Shown piece by piece: positions 17,391 to 27,206 of a stretch of DNA of 64,000 bases (its first letter is position 1; the number at the start of each line of letters is the position of its first letter). The DNA lies in contig NZ_AP024897.1 of assembly GCF_024529975.1 (NCBI RefSeq), positions 2,728,001 through 2,792,000 of the forward strand. The letters run 5' to 3'. The notes under the pieces are model-generated. The model was given only the letters and a program-made list of their open reading frames with translations. It was not told the origin of the DNA and made no database searches. The position numbers and the translations under genes were made by a program. The stretch comes from Vibrio quintilis. Its GTDB lineage: Bacteria > Pseudomonadota > Gammaproteobacteria > Enterobacterales > Vibrionaceae.

Positions 17391-18662
17391 CTACGACTCC
17401 TCCCGTTTTTGCCAATAATCCAAAACCTCGCCAACCGTAAAAAACGATCCAACCACAAGTATGACATCATCCTGAGAAACATGTGTCATTGCAGCTTTAA
17501 AAGCTTCTGTAGGCGATGAATAAGTCTGGCAGGCAGAAGATTCCGGTATATATTGCCTGATTTCAACAGCTGATGCAGCTCTTGGCCCTTCCAGTGAAGC
17601 CGGATACCAATCACCGGCAACAGGAATGAATGCAGATACGGTTTCCGCAATATCTTTATCATGCAGCATACCGATCACGATATGAATATTCCGGTCCGGA
17701 TAGTTCCGGGATATCTGTTCCGCAAGATAAGCCGCAGAATGCGGGTTATGAGCCACATCCAGCATCACCAACGGAGAATGATGTATGACCTGCATTCTTC
17801 CGGGTAAAGCTGCTTTTTTCAATCCTTCAACAACCTGTACATCGGTAATTTCCAGCCCCGAGCATTGCAATGCCATCAGCGCAGTTGCGGCATTCGGCAA
17901 AGGTAAACCAGGTATAGGCAGCTGATCTAACTCAAATGCGCCATTCTTCCAGCACCAGACATCATCAGTAACATCATGATCATACTGAATACCTGCCTGA
18001 TACAATTTTGCACCGATTTCATCTGCATATCCTGCAACACTTGCCGGGGGCAGATACTGACCGCAAATTGCCGGTCTTCCGGGCCGGAAAATACCGGATT
18101 TCTCATAACCGATTTTCTCAAGATCATCACCAAGCCAATCGATATGATCAATGGCAAGGCTGGTCACTACAGAAATATCATGATCGACAACATTGGTTGC
18201 ATCCAGGCGACCGCCCAGACCGACTTCCAGAATGACAACATCCAGACCGGCTTCTTTTAATAATACCAAAGCAGCCAGGGTGCCGAACTCAAAAAAACTT
18301 AAGCTCACATCCTGTCGCTGCTTTTCTATCAGGTCAAACGCATAACAATACCTTTCCGCAGATAACTCTTCGCCATTGATTCTCACCCGTTCGGTATAAC
18401 GAATCAGATGTGGGGAGCTATAAACACCCACGTCGTAACCGGCTTCAAGAAGGATTGATTCGATCAAAGCACATGTAGAACCTTTGCCATTTGTACCGGC
18501 AACAGTAATGACTAAGGGAGCGGGCTTGAATAAACCGGCACGACCGGCGACAACCTGTACGCGTTCCAGGCCCAGATCAATTGAAGAAGAATGGATACCA
18601 GATAAATAATCAAGCCACACCGCTAGCGAAGATGTGGCTTGTGGGACAGAATTTTGATTCAT
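17391..18662 (-). CDS. folC: Bifunctional folylpolyglutamate synthase/dihydrofolate synthase
   Basis: About 423 residues from ATG 18660-18662; a TTG at 18680 extends the frame but sits directly on the GAGAG. The Mur-ligase-like ATP loop VTVAGTNGKGSTCALIES, the metal/folate loop VILEVGLGGRLDATN and LDVAHNPHSAAYLAEQ are conserved. It adds glutamate to dihydropteroate and folate. It lies between accD and dedD, 31 bases after accD, in the order typical of gammaproteobacteria. Confidence 0.96.
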   Translation of the reverse strand: MNQNSVPQATSSLAVWLDYLSGIHSSSIDLGLERVQVVAGRAGLFKPAPLVITVAGTNGKGSTCALIESILLEAGYDVGVYSSPHLIRYTERVRINGEELSAERYCYAFDLIEKQRQDVSLSFFEFGTLAALVLLKEAGLDVVILEVGLGGRLDATNVVDHDISVVTSLAIDHIDWLGDDLEKIGYEKSGIFRPGRPAICGQYLPPASVAGYADEIGAKLYQAGIQYDHDVTDDVWCWKNGAFELDQLPIPGLPLPNAATALMALQCSGLEITDVQVVEGLKKAALPGRMQVIHHSPLVMLDVAHNPHSAAYLAEQISRNYPDRNIHIVIGMLHDKDIAETVSAFIPVAGDWYPASLEGPRAASAVEIRQYIPESSACQTYSSPTEAFKAAMTHVSQDDVILVVGSFFTVGEVLDYWQKREES

Positions 18663-18693
18663 GAGGCTAAAATCACTCAACTCTCAGAGCAAC

Positions 18694-19614
18694 TTACTCT
18701 TCGTTTTCGGCTTCAGGGACTGAATAAGCTGGTTCTTCAGGCACAGATTCATCTTTCTGCTGAGCAGGCGCATTTGTCATTTTAGCAATCAGTCCTGCAA
18801 TTCGGTCACGCATCTCACGACGATCAACAATCATATCGATGGCACCATGTTCCAGCAAAAACTCACTACGCTGAAAGCCTTCAGGCAGGTCTTCACGAAC
18901 AGTCTGCTCAATAACCCGGCGGCCGGCAAAACCAATTAAGGCTTTGGGTTCACCAATATTAATATCCCCAAGCATTGCCAGACTTGCTGAAACACCGCCC
19001 ATTGTTGGATCCGTCATGACTGAAATAAACGGCAATCCTTTCTGAGATAAACGTTCTAAAGCGGCACTTGTTTTTGCCATCTGCATCAATGACATTAATG
19101 CTTCCTGCATTCGGGCACCGCCACTTGCAGAAAAACAAACCAGACCACATTGATTTTCAATCGCAGCTTCAACAGCTTTGACAAACCGGGCGCCAACAAC
19201 TGACCCCATCGAACCACCCATGAAAGAAAACTCAAACGCACATGCAACCAAAGGCATTCCAAGCAATTCACCTTTCATCACAACCAGTGCATCTTTTTCA
19301 CCGCTGTTCTTTTGTGCTGATGCGAGACGCTCTTTATAACGTTTGGAGTCTTTAAACTTCAACTTATCCTGAGGCTCTAAATCATCGGCAATTTCAACCC
19401 GGTTTTCTTCATCCAAAAACGTTTCAATACGACGCCGGGCCTTCATCCTCATATGATGATTACATTTTGGACAAACTTCTAAATTCCGTTCTAACTCTGC
19501 GTAATAAAGAACCTGTTCACACGAGGTACACTTCGTCCAGACACCTTCCGGAATAGACGCTTTACGTGAGCTTACAATGTTACTTTTTTCTAAAATCTTT
19601 TCGAGCCAACTCAT
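18694..19614 (-). CDS. accD: Acetyl-CoA carboxylase carboxyltransferase subunit beta
   Basis: A 306-residue subunit with the N-terminal zinc ribbon (CTSCEQ ... CPKCNHH) and a crotonase-like carboxyltransferase core ([36 protein letters not shown]). With AccA it transfers carboxyl from biotin to acetyl-CoA, the committed step of fatty-acid synthesis. The last roughly 20 residues are Glu/Pro-rich. It is 142 bases downstream of truA. Confidence 0.98.
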   Translation of the reverse strand: MSWLEKILEKSNIVSSRKASIPEGVWTKCTSCEQVLYYAELERNLEVCPKCNHHMRMKARRRIETFLDEENRVEIADDLEPQDKLKFKDSKRYKERLASAQKNSGEKDALVVMKGELLGMPLVACAFEFSFMGGSMGSVVGARFVKAVEAAIENQCGLVCFSASGGARMQEALMSLMQMAKTSAALERLSQKGLPFISVMTDPTMGGVSASLAMLGDINIGEPKALIGFAGRRVIEQTVREDLPEGFQRSEFLLEHGAIDMIVDRREMRDRIAGLIAKMTNAPAQQKDESVPEEPAYSVPEAENEE

Positions 19615-19756
19615 GGAAGACCTTTTTCCTCTTTCTCTTGTCGTAGTACAAAAGAAACTTATTCGAAAATAAACCGCAAAGAATTAAACCACATAAACCT
19701 TCCCATGTAGATAAAAAACTGGTTGTACCTATCTGAACATGGCTGGAACAAGGCTA

Positions 19757-20554
19757 CTATTGTAATTCATCAGATAAAAACAACGGCCCGACAGGCTGTT
19801 GAGGCAAATGATACTCATCCGGATAATCAACTTCAACTAAGTACAATCCGTCAGGCTTTGCTGTTGCAGAAGCAAGTTTCCGGTCTTCAGCCTGTAGCAA
19901 CCACTGAATCCACTCAGGTTCCCGCTCACCTTTCCCAACAGTAATTAAACTACCGGCAATATTTCTAACCATATGATGAACAAAAGCATTAGCTTTAATA
20001 TCAATCACAACATACCGTTGGTGACGGCTGACACTCAGATGCATCACATTTCGCCACGGACTTCTTGACTGACACTGTGCAGCCCGGAAAGATGTAAAAT
20101 TATTTTCACCCAGCAGATATTGTCCCGCAAGGTGCATCTTCTCAGTACAAAGTTCACCGTGATAATGACTGACGCCTGAGGCAAGTATTCCCGGTCGCAA
20201 ATGATGGTTATATATAATGTAGCGATAACGCCTTGCTGTTGCAGAAAACCTTGCATGAAAATCATCTGAAACTTCAGCCGCCCAGGACACAGCAATATCC
20301 CTGGGTAAATTCGCATTTACTCCCATCGTCCATGCAGCTGACTTACGCTTTGAATCCGTGTCAAAATGAACAACCTGCCCCGTTCCGTGAACACCGGCAT
20401 CTGTTCGGCCGGCACATTGAACTTCAACCGGATGATTGGCAACCTGAGAAAGTGCCTGCTCCAGCTTTTCCTGAATGCTCTGCACTTCCCGTTGTCGCTG
20501 CCAGCCAAAATAATGAGCCCCGTCATACTCGATACCTAAAGCGATTCTCATCAT
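19757..20554 (-). CDS. truA: tRNA pseudouridine(38-40) synthase
   Basis: A 265-residue enzyme with the catalytic-aspartate motif [18 protein letters not shown] and the N-terminal [19 protein letters not shown]. It isomerises uridines 38-40 in the anticodon arm. The first ATG is used; the second codon is also ATG. It follows hubP by 61 bases and may be cotranscribed with it. Confidence 0.97.
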   Translation of the reverse strand: MMRIALGIEYDGAHYFGWQRQREVQSIQEKLEQALSQVANHPVEVQCAGRTDAGVHGTGQVVHFDTDSKRKSAAWTMGVNANLPRDIAVSWAAEVSDDFHARFSATARRYRYIIYNHHLRPGILASGVSHYHGELCTEKMHLAGQYLLGENNFTSFRAAQCQSRSPWRNVMHLSVSRHQRYVVIDIKANAFVHHMVRNIAGSLITVGKGEREPEWIQWLLQAEDRKLASATAKPDGLYLVEVDYPDEYHLPQQPVGPLFLSDELQ

Positions 20555-20615
20555 CTATATCTCTATAATAAACAGGCCCGGAAGTATAATACGATACTTC
20601 CGTAATTTCTAACGC

Positions 20616-23600
20616 TTAGCGCTTATCACTCAGCCCATCAATCAACTGCTTCGCTGCCCGGCGAATATCATCATTTCCATCAACGATAGCCTGCTCAAGC
20701 AGTTTTATTGCACCTTTATTATCATTCATTTCAATGTATATTTTCGCTAAATCCAGCTTACCCGCCGCTTCCGAATTATTGTCAACATCAATATTTTCGA
20801 CCTCACCAATAACATCAGGAAATTCATTTAGTCCGACATCAAGTTTAAAGTCAGCATCATCAAATTCTCCGCCCTCTGCATCAACCTGAGCCATGAGTTC
20901 ATCAATTGACAAGTGCCGCTTTTCGGAACCATTTTCAGCCAAATCATCCTGAACAGCCCAGTTTTCCTTATCTGCCTGAGGTTCATGAACCTGAAGGTCA
21001 TCTCTCCAGATATCTTTTTGATCTTCGGGAACATCTTCAGATATAGATGCTTGTTGTTCTGGCGAAAGTTTAAACCCTTTCCAGTCCTCTCCCCCCATAT
21101 CCAGCATAGAGTCAATATCCATGCCGGCACTGAACATCGTGTCTTCATCCATATTCGCATCAAATGCATACGAACCAGAAGCTCCCATTTCATCTTCAGT
21201 GAGTAACTGGTGCAAAGTTTCTTCATCAAACTCAGATGCCGGAATCTCTTGTTCAACAGTTTCAATGTCTACTGTAGCCTGGGATTGAAATTCAGTGTCG
21301 GAGGCTTCCGTCTGCCCTGAAGAGACAGACAACATATCTGACTCATTATCAGCCTCAGGTGGATTATTCTCTTCTGCTGAAAGTTTTGGCTCATCATCTT
21401 CAGCCAACAGTGACAATGCATCCTGTTCATCAAACTCAGGTAAATCAACATCATCAATAAATGAATAATCATCAGAAACAACAGGTTCAGAAGCCTCATC
21501 CTGAGACGAAAATGCTTCCAGTGCTTCCTCTTCCCCAAAATCTGGTAACTCATCATCAGAAATAATGACATCATCTTCAGCCAGATCAGTGCCAGACTCT
21601 TGCAGCGCTTCTACTAAATCCTCATCCGATGGTTCCGCTTCCACTGCCGGCGCTTCGGCAACTTCTGCCAGGAAGTCGTCATCTGACGAATCAGGTGTTT
21701 CAAAATCTATATCGTCCAGCTCATCGAAGAGGGCTGCTTCACTCTCTGCAATTTCACCGGTTATATCCTCATCCGATGGTTCCGCTTCCACTGCCGGCGC
21801 TTCGGCAACTTCTGCCGGGAAGTCGTCATCTGACGAATCAGGTGTTTCAAAATCTATATCGTCCAGCTCATCGAAGAGGGCGGCTTCACTCTCTGCAATT
21901 TCACCGGTTATATCCTCATCCGATGGTTCCGCTTCCACTGCCGGCGCTTCGGCAACTTCTGCCGGGAAGTCGTCATCTGACGAATCAGGTGTTTCAAAAT
22001 CTATATCGTCCAGCTCATCGAAGAGGGCGGCTTCACTCTCTGCAATTTCACCGGTTATATCCTCATCCGATGCTTCCGCTTCCACTGCCGGCGCTTCGGC
22101 AACTTCTGCCGGGAAGTCGTCATCTGAAGCATCCGGTGTTTCAAAATCGACATCGTCCAGCTCATCGAAGAGGGCGGCTTCACTCTCTGCAATTTCACCG
22201 GTTATATCCTCATCCGATGGTTCCGCTTCCACTGCCGGGGCTTCGGCAACTTCTGCCGGGAAGTCTTCATCTGACGCTTCCGGTGTTTCAAAATCGACAT
22301 CGTCCAGCTCATCGAAGAGGGCGGCTTCACTCTCTGCAATTTCACCGGCTAAATCCTCATCCGATGCTTCCGCTTCCACTGCCGGCGCTTCGGCAACTTC
22401 TGCCGGGAAGTCGTCATCTGAAGCATCCGGTGTTTCAAAATCGACATCGTCCAGCTCATCGAAGAGGACGGCTTCACTCTCTGCAATTTCACCGGCTAAA
22501 TCCTCATCCGATGCTTCCGCTTCCACTGCCGGCGCTTCGGCAACTTCTGCCGGGAAGTCGTCATCTGACGAATCAGGTGTTTCAAAATCTATATCGTCCA
22601 GCTCACCAAACAGATCTTCGTCACTTTCTTCTGTGGCAGCTGGCTCTGCCAGTTCGGCTCCGGCCTGCTCTGCCTCTGGTTCAATGACAGATTCATCAGC
22701 TAACTCAGTGGTGAAATCGTCTAAGCCGGATGTATCCAGTTCATCAAGCTCACCAAACAGATCTTCGTCACTTTCTTCTGCAGCAGCTGGCTCTGTCAGT
22801 TCAGCTCCGGCCTGCTCTGCCTCCGGTTCAATGATGGATTCATCAGCTAACTCAGTGGTGAAATCGTCTAAATCGGATGTATCCAGTTCATCAAGCTCAC
22901 CAAACAGCTCTTCGTCACTTTCTTCTGCAGCAGCTGGCTCTGTCAGTTCAGCTCCGGCCTGCTCTGCCTCCGGTTCAATGATGGATTCATCAGCTAACTC
23001 AGTGGTGAAATCGTCTAAATCGGATGTATCCAGTTCATCAAGCTCACCAAACAGCTCTTCGTCACTTTCTTCTGCAGCAGCTGGCTCTGTCAGTTCAGCT
23101 CCGGCCTGCTCTGCCTCCGGTTCAATGATGGATTCATCAGCTAACTCAGTGGTGAAATCGTCTAAGCCGGATGTATCCAGTTCATCAAGCTCACCAAACA
23201 GATCTTCGTCACTTTCTTCTGCAGCAACTGGCTCTGCCAGTTCGGCTCCGGCCTGCTCTGCCTCCGGTTCAATAACAGATTCATCAGCTAACTCAGTGGT
23301 GAAATCGTCTAAGTCGGATGTATCCAGTTCATCCAGCTCACCAAACAGATCTTCGTCACTTTCTTCTGCGGCAGCTGGCTCTGCCAGTTCGGCTCCGGCC
23401 TGCTCTGCCTCTGGTTCAATGACAGATTCATCAGCTAACTCAGTGGTGAAATCGCCTAAGTCTGATGTATCCAGTTCATCAAGCTCACCAAACAGATCTT
23501 CGTCACTTTCTTCTGCAGCAGCTGGCTCTGCCAGTTCAGCTCCGGCTTGCTCTGCCTCTGGTTCAATGATGGATTCATCGGCTAACTCAGTGGTGAAATC

Positions 23601-26600
23601 GTCTAAGTCGGATGTGTCCAGTTCATCAAGCTCACCAAACAGATCTTCGTCACTTTCTTCTGCAGCAGCTGGCTCTGTCAGTTCAGCTCCGGCCTGCTCT
23701 GCCTCTGGTTCAATGACAGATTCATCAGCTAACTCGGTCGTGAAATCGCCTAAGCCGGATGTATCCAGTTCATCAAGCTCACCAAACAGATCTTCGTCAC
23801 TTTCTTCTGCAGCAACTGGCTCTGCCAGTTCGGCTCCGGCTTGCTCTGCCTCCGGTTCAATGATGGATTCATCAGCTAACTCAGTGGTGAAATCGCCTAA
23901 GCCGGATGTATCCAGTTCATCAAGCTCACCAAACAGATCTTCGTCACTTTCTTCTGCAGCAGCTGGCTCTGCCAGTTCAGCTCCGGCTTGCTCTGCCTCC
24001 GGTTCAATGATGGATTCATCAGCTAACTCAGTGGTGAAATCGTCTAAATCGGATGTATCCAGTTCATCAAGCTCACCAAACAGATCTTCGTCACTTTCTT
24101 CTGCAGTAACTGGCTCTGCCAGTTCGGCTCCGGCTTGCTCTGCCTCCGGTTCAATGATGGATTCATCAGCTAACTCAGTGGTGAAATCGTCTAAATCGGA
24201 TGTATCCAGTTCATCAAGCTCACCAAACAGATCTTCGTCACTTTCTTCTGCAGCAACTGGCTCTGCCAGTTCGGCTCCGGCTTGCTCTGCCTCCGGTTCA
24301 ATGATGGATTCATCAGCTAACTCAGTGGTGAAATCGTCTAAGTCGGATGTGTCCAGTTCGCCAGGATAGTCTTCTTCATTTTCAACAGCTTCCGACTCTT
24401 TAGCAGGTTCCTCTTCAGGCAATTCTTCTGCTATTGACTCTGTCGTCAGGCCTGCATTTTCTAATTCACCAGCTAATGAGTCCGTTGCTTCATCAGAGTC
24501 AGATAAATCAATATCATCACTAGCTGTATGTGACTTTGCCTGGGTGGATTCCTGTTCAATATCTACTTCGGGATGGGCTGGCTCACCAAGGAAATCCGAT
24601 AGATCCTCAACTTCAGCCAAAGCTTCTGCTTCATCAAAGTCCGGTAACTCAAAGCCATCATCTTCTTCAACAGATGCGTCAGTTTCTTCATCGATTAACC
24701 AGTCAGAATCTTGTGGAATACCAAATTCATTTTCAACGGCAGCTTCTTCATGCTGTGCCAGCGTCTCATCTGATTCTGTGTCATCTGAAACGTCCAGATC
24801 AACTTCATCCAATAATGGGTCTGCATCTGGTGCTGAACTGATTAAATCATCGATAAAACCTTCGCGGTTAAAGTCATCCTCATCGTTATCAGGACTACCC
24901 GTTTCACGCTCAATCTCCAACAACTCATCGAATAGTTCAGTGCCATCATCAATCGGTGACTCTTCAATCTCATCATCGTCTGAAATATCAAAATCAACGA
25001 TGTCGTCATCGGCTGATGCATCATCGGCATCAATGAATTCATCAAGTAAATCAGTGCTGTCTTCTTCAACATCCTGGCTGTATTCACTTTCTTCCAACAA
25101 CTCATCTAATGTATCTGAGCCGGAAAAATCTATATTTTCATCGGATATATCGTCACCGGTGAGCTCATCAAGCTCTTTATCCCAGTCCATTGGTTCTGAT
25201 AATTCCTGAGGAGATTCAGAGCTCTCTTCGATAAACTCATCAAGCAGTTCGGTACTCTCTTCAGAAAGATCGGCAACAACATCTTCTTCTTCCAGAAGTT
25301 CATCCAGAAGTTCTGCGCTATCTTCTTCAGCATCAAGAAAATCAATTGCTGCCTGATCATCAGAATCTTCATTGAGTAAAAGATCTAAGTCACTATCAAG
25401 ATCATCACCACCTGCCGGCGTTATCTCATCATCCAGGAAGTCATCCATCTCAGAGTCGGACAGCAAGTCATCCAGCATTCCCTGATCAACCGAATCCATA
25501 CCTAAGTCTTCAGAAGGACCGTCTTCATCCAGCAAAGTCTCGATTTCATTTTGAGAAATAGCATCACCTGAATCGGATAAATCAAAATCATCATCCAAAT
25601 CCTCAGATAATGAAGCGTCGTCCAGCGCTTTCTCCATCTCTTCGAGGCCAACAGCTTTATCGTCACCATTGACACTGATATCACTCGCTCCGGAAGACAA
25701 ATCATCCAAATCTGTATCGACTAAATCACCATCATCATCAATACCAGCGAAGAGGTCTTCTTCGCTGTCATCGTCTAAATCAAGATCAACATCTTCCAGT
25801 TCAGCAAAAACATCGTTTTCATCAATTTCAGACTCATCGTCGTCTTCTTTATCTGACCCCGTGCTAAACAGATCATCATCCAGCATTAACTCATCAAGCT
25901 CTTCTCCACTGTCTTCCATATTGGCTTCACCAATACTGACAGCATCATCATCAGCCTCTGTGGTGACAGGAGAGAGTACACCGGATTCTTCCTCAACTGC
26001 TGATGAACGGCGACCAAGGAACATCGCCAAAGCAAATGCTATCAAGCCGCCAGGAATCAACGTCAGGGCAGCAACCAGCCAGCCATTGGCAAGCAATAAA
26101 TCAAGTGGAGTCGGTTCCAGACGTAATTTGTCTTCCCGCTTTTTTCGTTCCATTGCAAGAAGTTTTTCGACCTCTGAACGAATCTTACCTTTGTCGCCTA
26201 ATTCACTTTTGAGGCCAGTGACTTCCGACTGAACTTTAGACAACATCATGGTTAAATGATGATTTTTTTCTTCTAACGCCTGGAGCTCTGAATCAGAAGA
26301 TACCGGCTCAGATTGCGGCGAAAGAGAAAGAACTGGTAACCTTTCTTCTGGCGATGTTTCAACCACCGGAGCTTCAGTAATCTTACTGACCTCCTGAGGA
26401 GCTGTGGTCTGTTTTCCGGGAGTTACGTCAGGTTTGGACTCTTGTACCTGCGGCTTCCGTTGAATGTTGATTTTTGAAGAAAGTCTGGATGGCTCAGCAG
26501 AAACCGTCGTGGTTTTCACCTGACCAGATTTGGATGGCCCAACGCTGGCAAGACGACGCTGATGTTCCTGCATCACTCTCATTGCTTCATCTTTGGTTAC

Positions 26601-26981
26601 CCGGCTCACCTGAGCAAGCGAGGGAACCCGGAGCATGCTGCCAGGGATTAAGCTATGAATGTTCTGCAATTCAAATGACTGAGGGTTCAGCTGATAGATT
26701 GCAAGTAATGTTTGTTGAACCGTTACCTGATTAGATGGTCTGAGCTTTGAAGCAATAGACCAAAGAGTTTCCTTTTCAGAAGTCGGGCCATAGAGAGATG
26801 AAGGCTCGCCAGTGACTGATCCAGATGGAACATCAGATCTGACGATACCACTAAGTTGTGGTGAAGAACGAACTTCGCCTGTAGGTCCAACCAGACGAAT
26901 ACTCTCTGCACTAACGAAAGAAATGTGAGTCACAACTGTTATTAACACAGATAACAACAGAGGGCTAAAAAATTGACGCAT
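20616..26981 (-). CDS. hubP: FimV/HubP polar organiser with very long acidic tandem-repeat region
   Basis: A 2121-residue protein. A signal peptide (FFSPLLLSVLITVVTHISFVSA) is followed by a LysM-like FimV domain (about 60-130), a Gln/Glu coiled-coil (about 235-285) and one transmembrane segment (about 297-320, ALTLIPGGLIAFALAMFLG). An extremely acidic cytoplasmic region of about 1700 residues follows, then a conserved C-terminal FimV helical motif (AAGKLDLAKIYIEMNDNKGA). In Vibrio cholerae HubP recruits ParA1, FlhF/FlhG and chemotaxis proteins to the old pole. The repeats (about residues 871-1790) are 12 type-A and about 7 type-B 49-residue units. The protein is longer than the V. cholerae one I recall (about 1600). 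Repeat copy number may be mis-assembled or variable. Confidence 0.92.
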   Translation of the reverse strand: MRQFFSPLLLSVLITVVTHISFVSAESIRLVGPTGEVRSSPQLSGIVRSDVPSGSVTGEPSSLYGPTSEKETLWSIASKLRPSNQVTVQQTLLAIYQLNPQSFELQNIHSLIPGSMLRVPSLAQVSRVTKDEAMRVMQEHQRRLASVGPSKSGQVKTTTVSAEPSRLSSKINIQRKPQVQESKPDVTPGKQTTAPQEVSKITEAPVVETSPEERLPVLSLSPQSEPVSSDSELQALEEKNHHLTMMLSKVQSEVTGLKSELGDKGKIRSEVEKLLAMERKKREDKLRLEPTPLDLLLANGWLVAALTLIPGGLIAFALAMFLGRRSSAVEEESGVLSPVTTEADDDAVSIGEANMEDSGEELDELMLDDDLFSTGSDKEDDDESEIDENDVFAELEDVDLDLDDDSEEDLFAGIDDDGDLVDTDLDDLSSGASDISVNGDDKAVGLEEMEKALDDASLSEDLDDDFDLSDSGDAISQNEIETLLDEDGPSEDLGMDSVDQGMLDDLLSDSEMDDFLDDEITPAGGDDLDSDLDLLLNEDSDDQAAIDFLDAEEDSAELLDELLEEEDVVADLSEESTELLDEFIEESSESPQELSEPMDWDKELDELTGDDISDENIDFSGSDTLDELLEESEYSQDVEEDSTDLLDEFIDADDASADDDIVDFDISDDDEIEESPIDDGTELFDELLEIERETGSPDNDEDDFNREGFIDDLISSAPDADPLLDEVDLDVSDDTESDETLAQHEEAAVENEFGIPQDSDWLIDEETDASVEEDDGFELPDFDEAEALAEVEDLSDFLGEPAHPEVDIEQESTQAKSHTASDDIDLSDSDEATDSLAGELENAGLTTESIAEELPEEEPAKESEAVENEEDYPGELDTSDLDDFTTELADESIIEPEAEQAGAELAEPVAAEESDEDLFGELDELDTSDLDDFTTELADESIIEPEAEQAGAELAEPVTAEESDEDLFGELDELDTSDLDDFTTELADESIIEPEAEQAGAELAEPAAAEESDEDLFGELDELDTSGLGDFTTELADESIIEPEAEQAGAELAEPVAAEESDEDLFGELDELDTSGLGDFTTELADESVIEPEAEQAGAELTEPAAAEESDEDLFGELDELDTSDLDDFTTELADESIIEPEAEQAGAELAEPAAAEESDEDLFGELDELDTSDLGDFTTELADESVIEPEAEQAGAELAEPAAAEESDEDLFGELDELDTSDLDDFTTELADESVIEPEAEQAGAELAEPVAAEESDEDLFGELDELDTSGLDDFTTELADESIIEPEAEQAGAELTEPAAAEESDEELFGELDELDTSDLDDFTTELADESIIEPEAEQAGAELTEPAAAEESDEELFGELDELDTSDLDDFTTELADESIIEPEAEQAGAELTEPAAAEESDEDLFGELDELDTSGLDDFTTELADESVIEPEAEQAGAELAEPAATEESDEDLFGELDDIDFETPDSSDDDFPAEVAEAPAVEAEASDEDLAGEIAESEAVLFDELDDVDFETPDASDDDFPAEVAEAPAVEAEASDEDLAGEIAESEAALFDELDDVDFETPEASDEDFPAEVAEAPAVEAEPSDEDITGEIAESEAALFDELDDVDFETPDASDDDFPAEVAEAPAVEAEASDEDITGEIAESEAALFDELDDIDFETPDSSDDDFPAEVAEAPAVEAEPSDEDITGEIAESEAALFDELDDIDFETPDSSDDDFPAEVAEAPAVEAEPSDEDITGEIAESEAALFDELDDIDFETPDSSDDDFLAEVAEAPAVEAEPSDEDLVEALQESGTDLAEDDVIISDDELPDFGEEEALEAFSSQDEASEPVVSDDYSFIDDVDLPEFDEQDALSLLAEDDEPKLSAEENNPPEADNESDMLSVSSGQTEASDTEFQSQATVDIETVEQEIPASEFDEETLHQLLTEDEMGASGSYAFDANMDEDTMFSAGMDIDSMLDMGGEDWKGFKLSPEQQASISEDVPEDQKDIWRDDLQVHEPQADKENWAVQDDLAENGSEKRHLSIDELMAQVDAEGGEFDDADFKLDVGLNEFPDVIGEVENIDVDNNSEAAGKLDLAKIYIEMNDNKGAIKLLEQAIVDGNDDIRRAAKQLIDGLSDKR
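21620..22600 (-). repeat. HubP type-B tandem repeats, about 7 units of 147 bp
   Basis: Seven near-identical 147-bp (49-residue) units carry the signatures DFETPDASDDDFPAEVAEAP and LFDELDDVDFETP. The period was measured from successive CCTCATCCGAT markers (21620 and 21767). Copies differ by a few substitutions such as DVDFETPDAS versus DIDFETPDSS. The units stay in frame and abut the type-A array. Confidence 0.95.
22600..24363 (-). repeat. HubP type-A tandem repeats, 12 units of 147 bp
   Basis: Twelve in-frame units of 147 bp (12 x 147 = 1764 bases, filling the interval) encode the core LDTSDLDDFTTELADES, then IIEPEAEQAGAELAEP and EESDEDLFGELDE. Variants (SGLGD, SDLGD, ESV, TEPAAA, EESDEEL) are shuffled among copies, as expected after unequal crossover or gene conversion. 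Confidence 0.97.
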
Positions 26982-27167
26982 ATAAAGCTCAGCTACGTGC
27001 TTAGGTAATAATGAATTTAATAATCTGTTAACTATATCGGATTACACCAGCAAAACTATAGGCGATAAGTAAAAAAAACGTTTAGCCCACAATAATTGCC
27101 TCAACCTCACACATTTCTATGTGAAATATCAATACAAAATGCAACCACTTACAGATATATAGTGTAT

Positions 27168-27195
27168 AAAAAAGCCAGCATTTTGCTGGCTTTTT
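27168..27195 (-). terminator. Terminator of glnS
   Basis: AAAAAAGCCAGCA and TGCTGGCTTTTT form a strong stem with a three-base loop, 12 bases past the glnS stop. A- and T-tracts flank it, so it may work in both directions. Confidence 0.9.
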
Positions 27196-27206
27196 ACTCT
27201 AACTTG

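Noticed and set aside
21629..22687. A 352-codon His/Leu/Pro-rich plus-strand frame over the type-B repeats
   Set aside because: Another by-product of the 147-bp period being divisible by three. No family resemblance.
21620..24363. Regularly spaced repeats that could look like a CRISPR array
   Set aside because: Units are head-to-tail, coding, 147 bp without unique spacers, and lie within hubP.
21565..24369. A 934-codon open frame on the plus strand, rich in serine, opposite the hubP repeats
   Set aside because: It exists only because the GA-rich repeat codons of hubP read as stop-free Ser codons on the other strand in every unit. It has no independent features; hubP explains the stretch.
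24544..26232. Further Ser-rich plus-strand frames (24544-25209 and 25669-26232)
   Set aside because: They mirror the acidic codons of hubP; no ribosome site or conserved motif.
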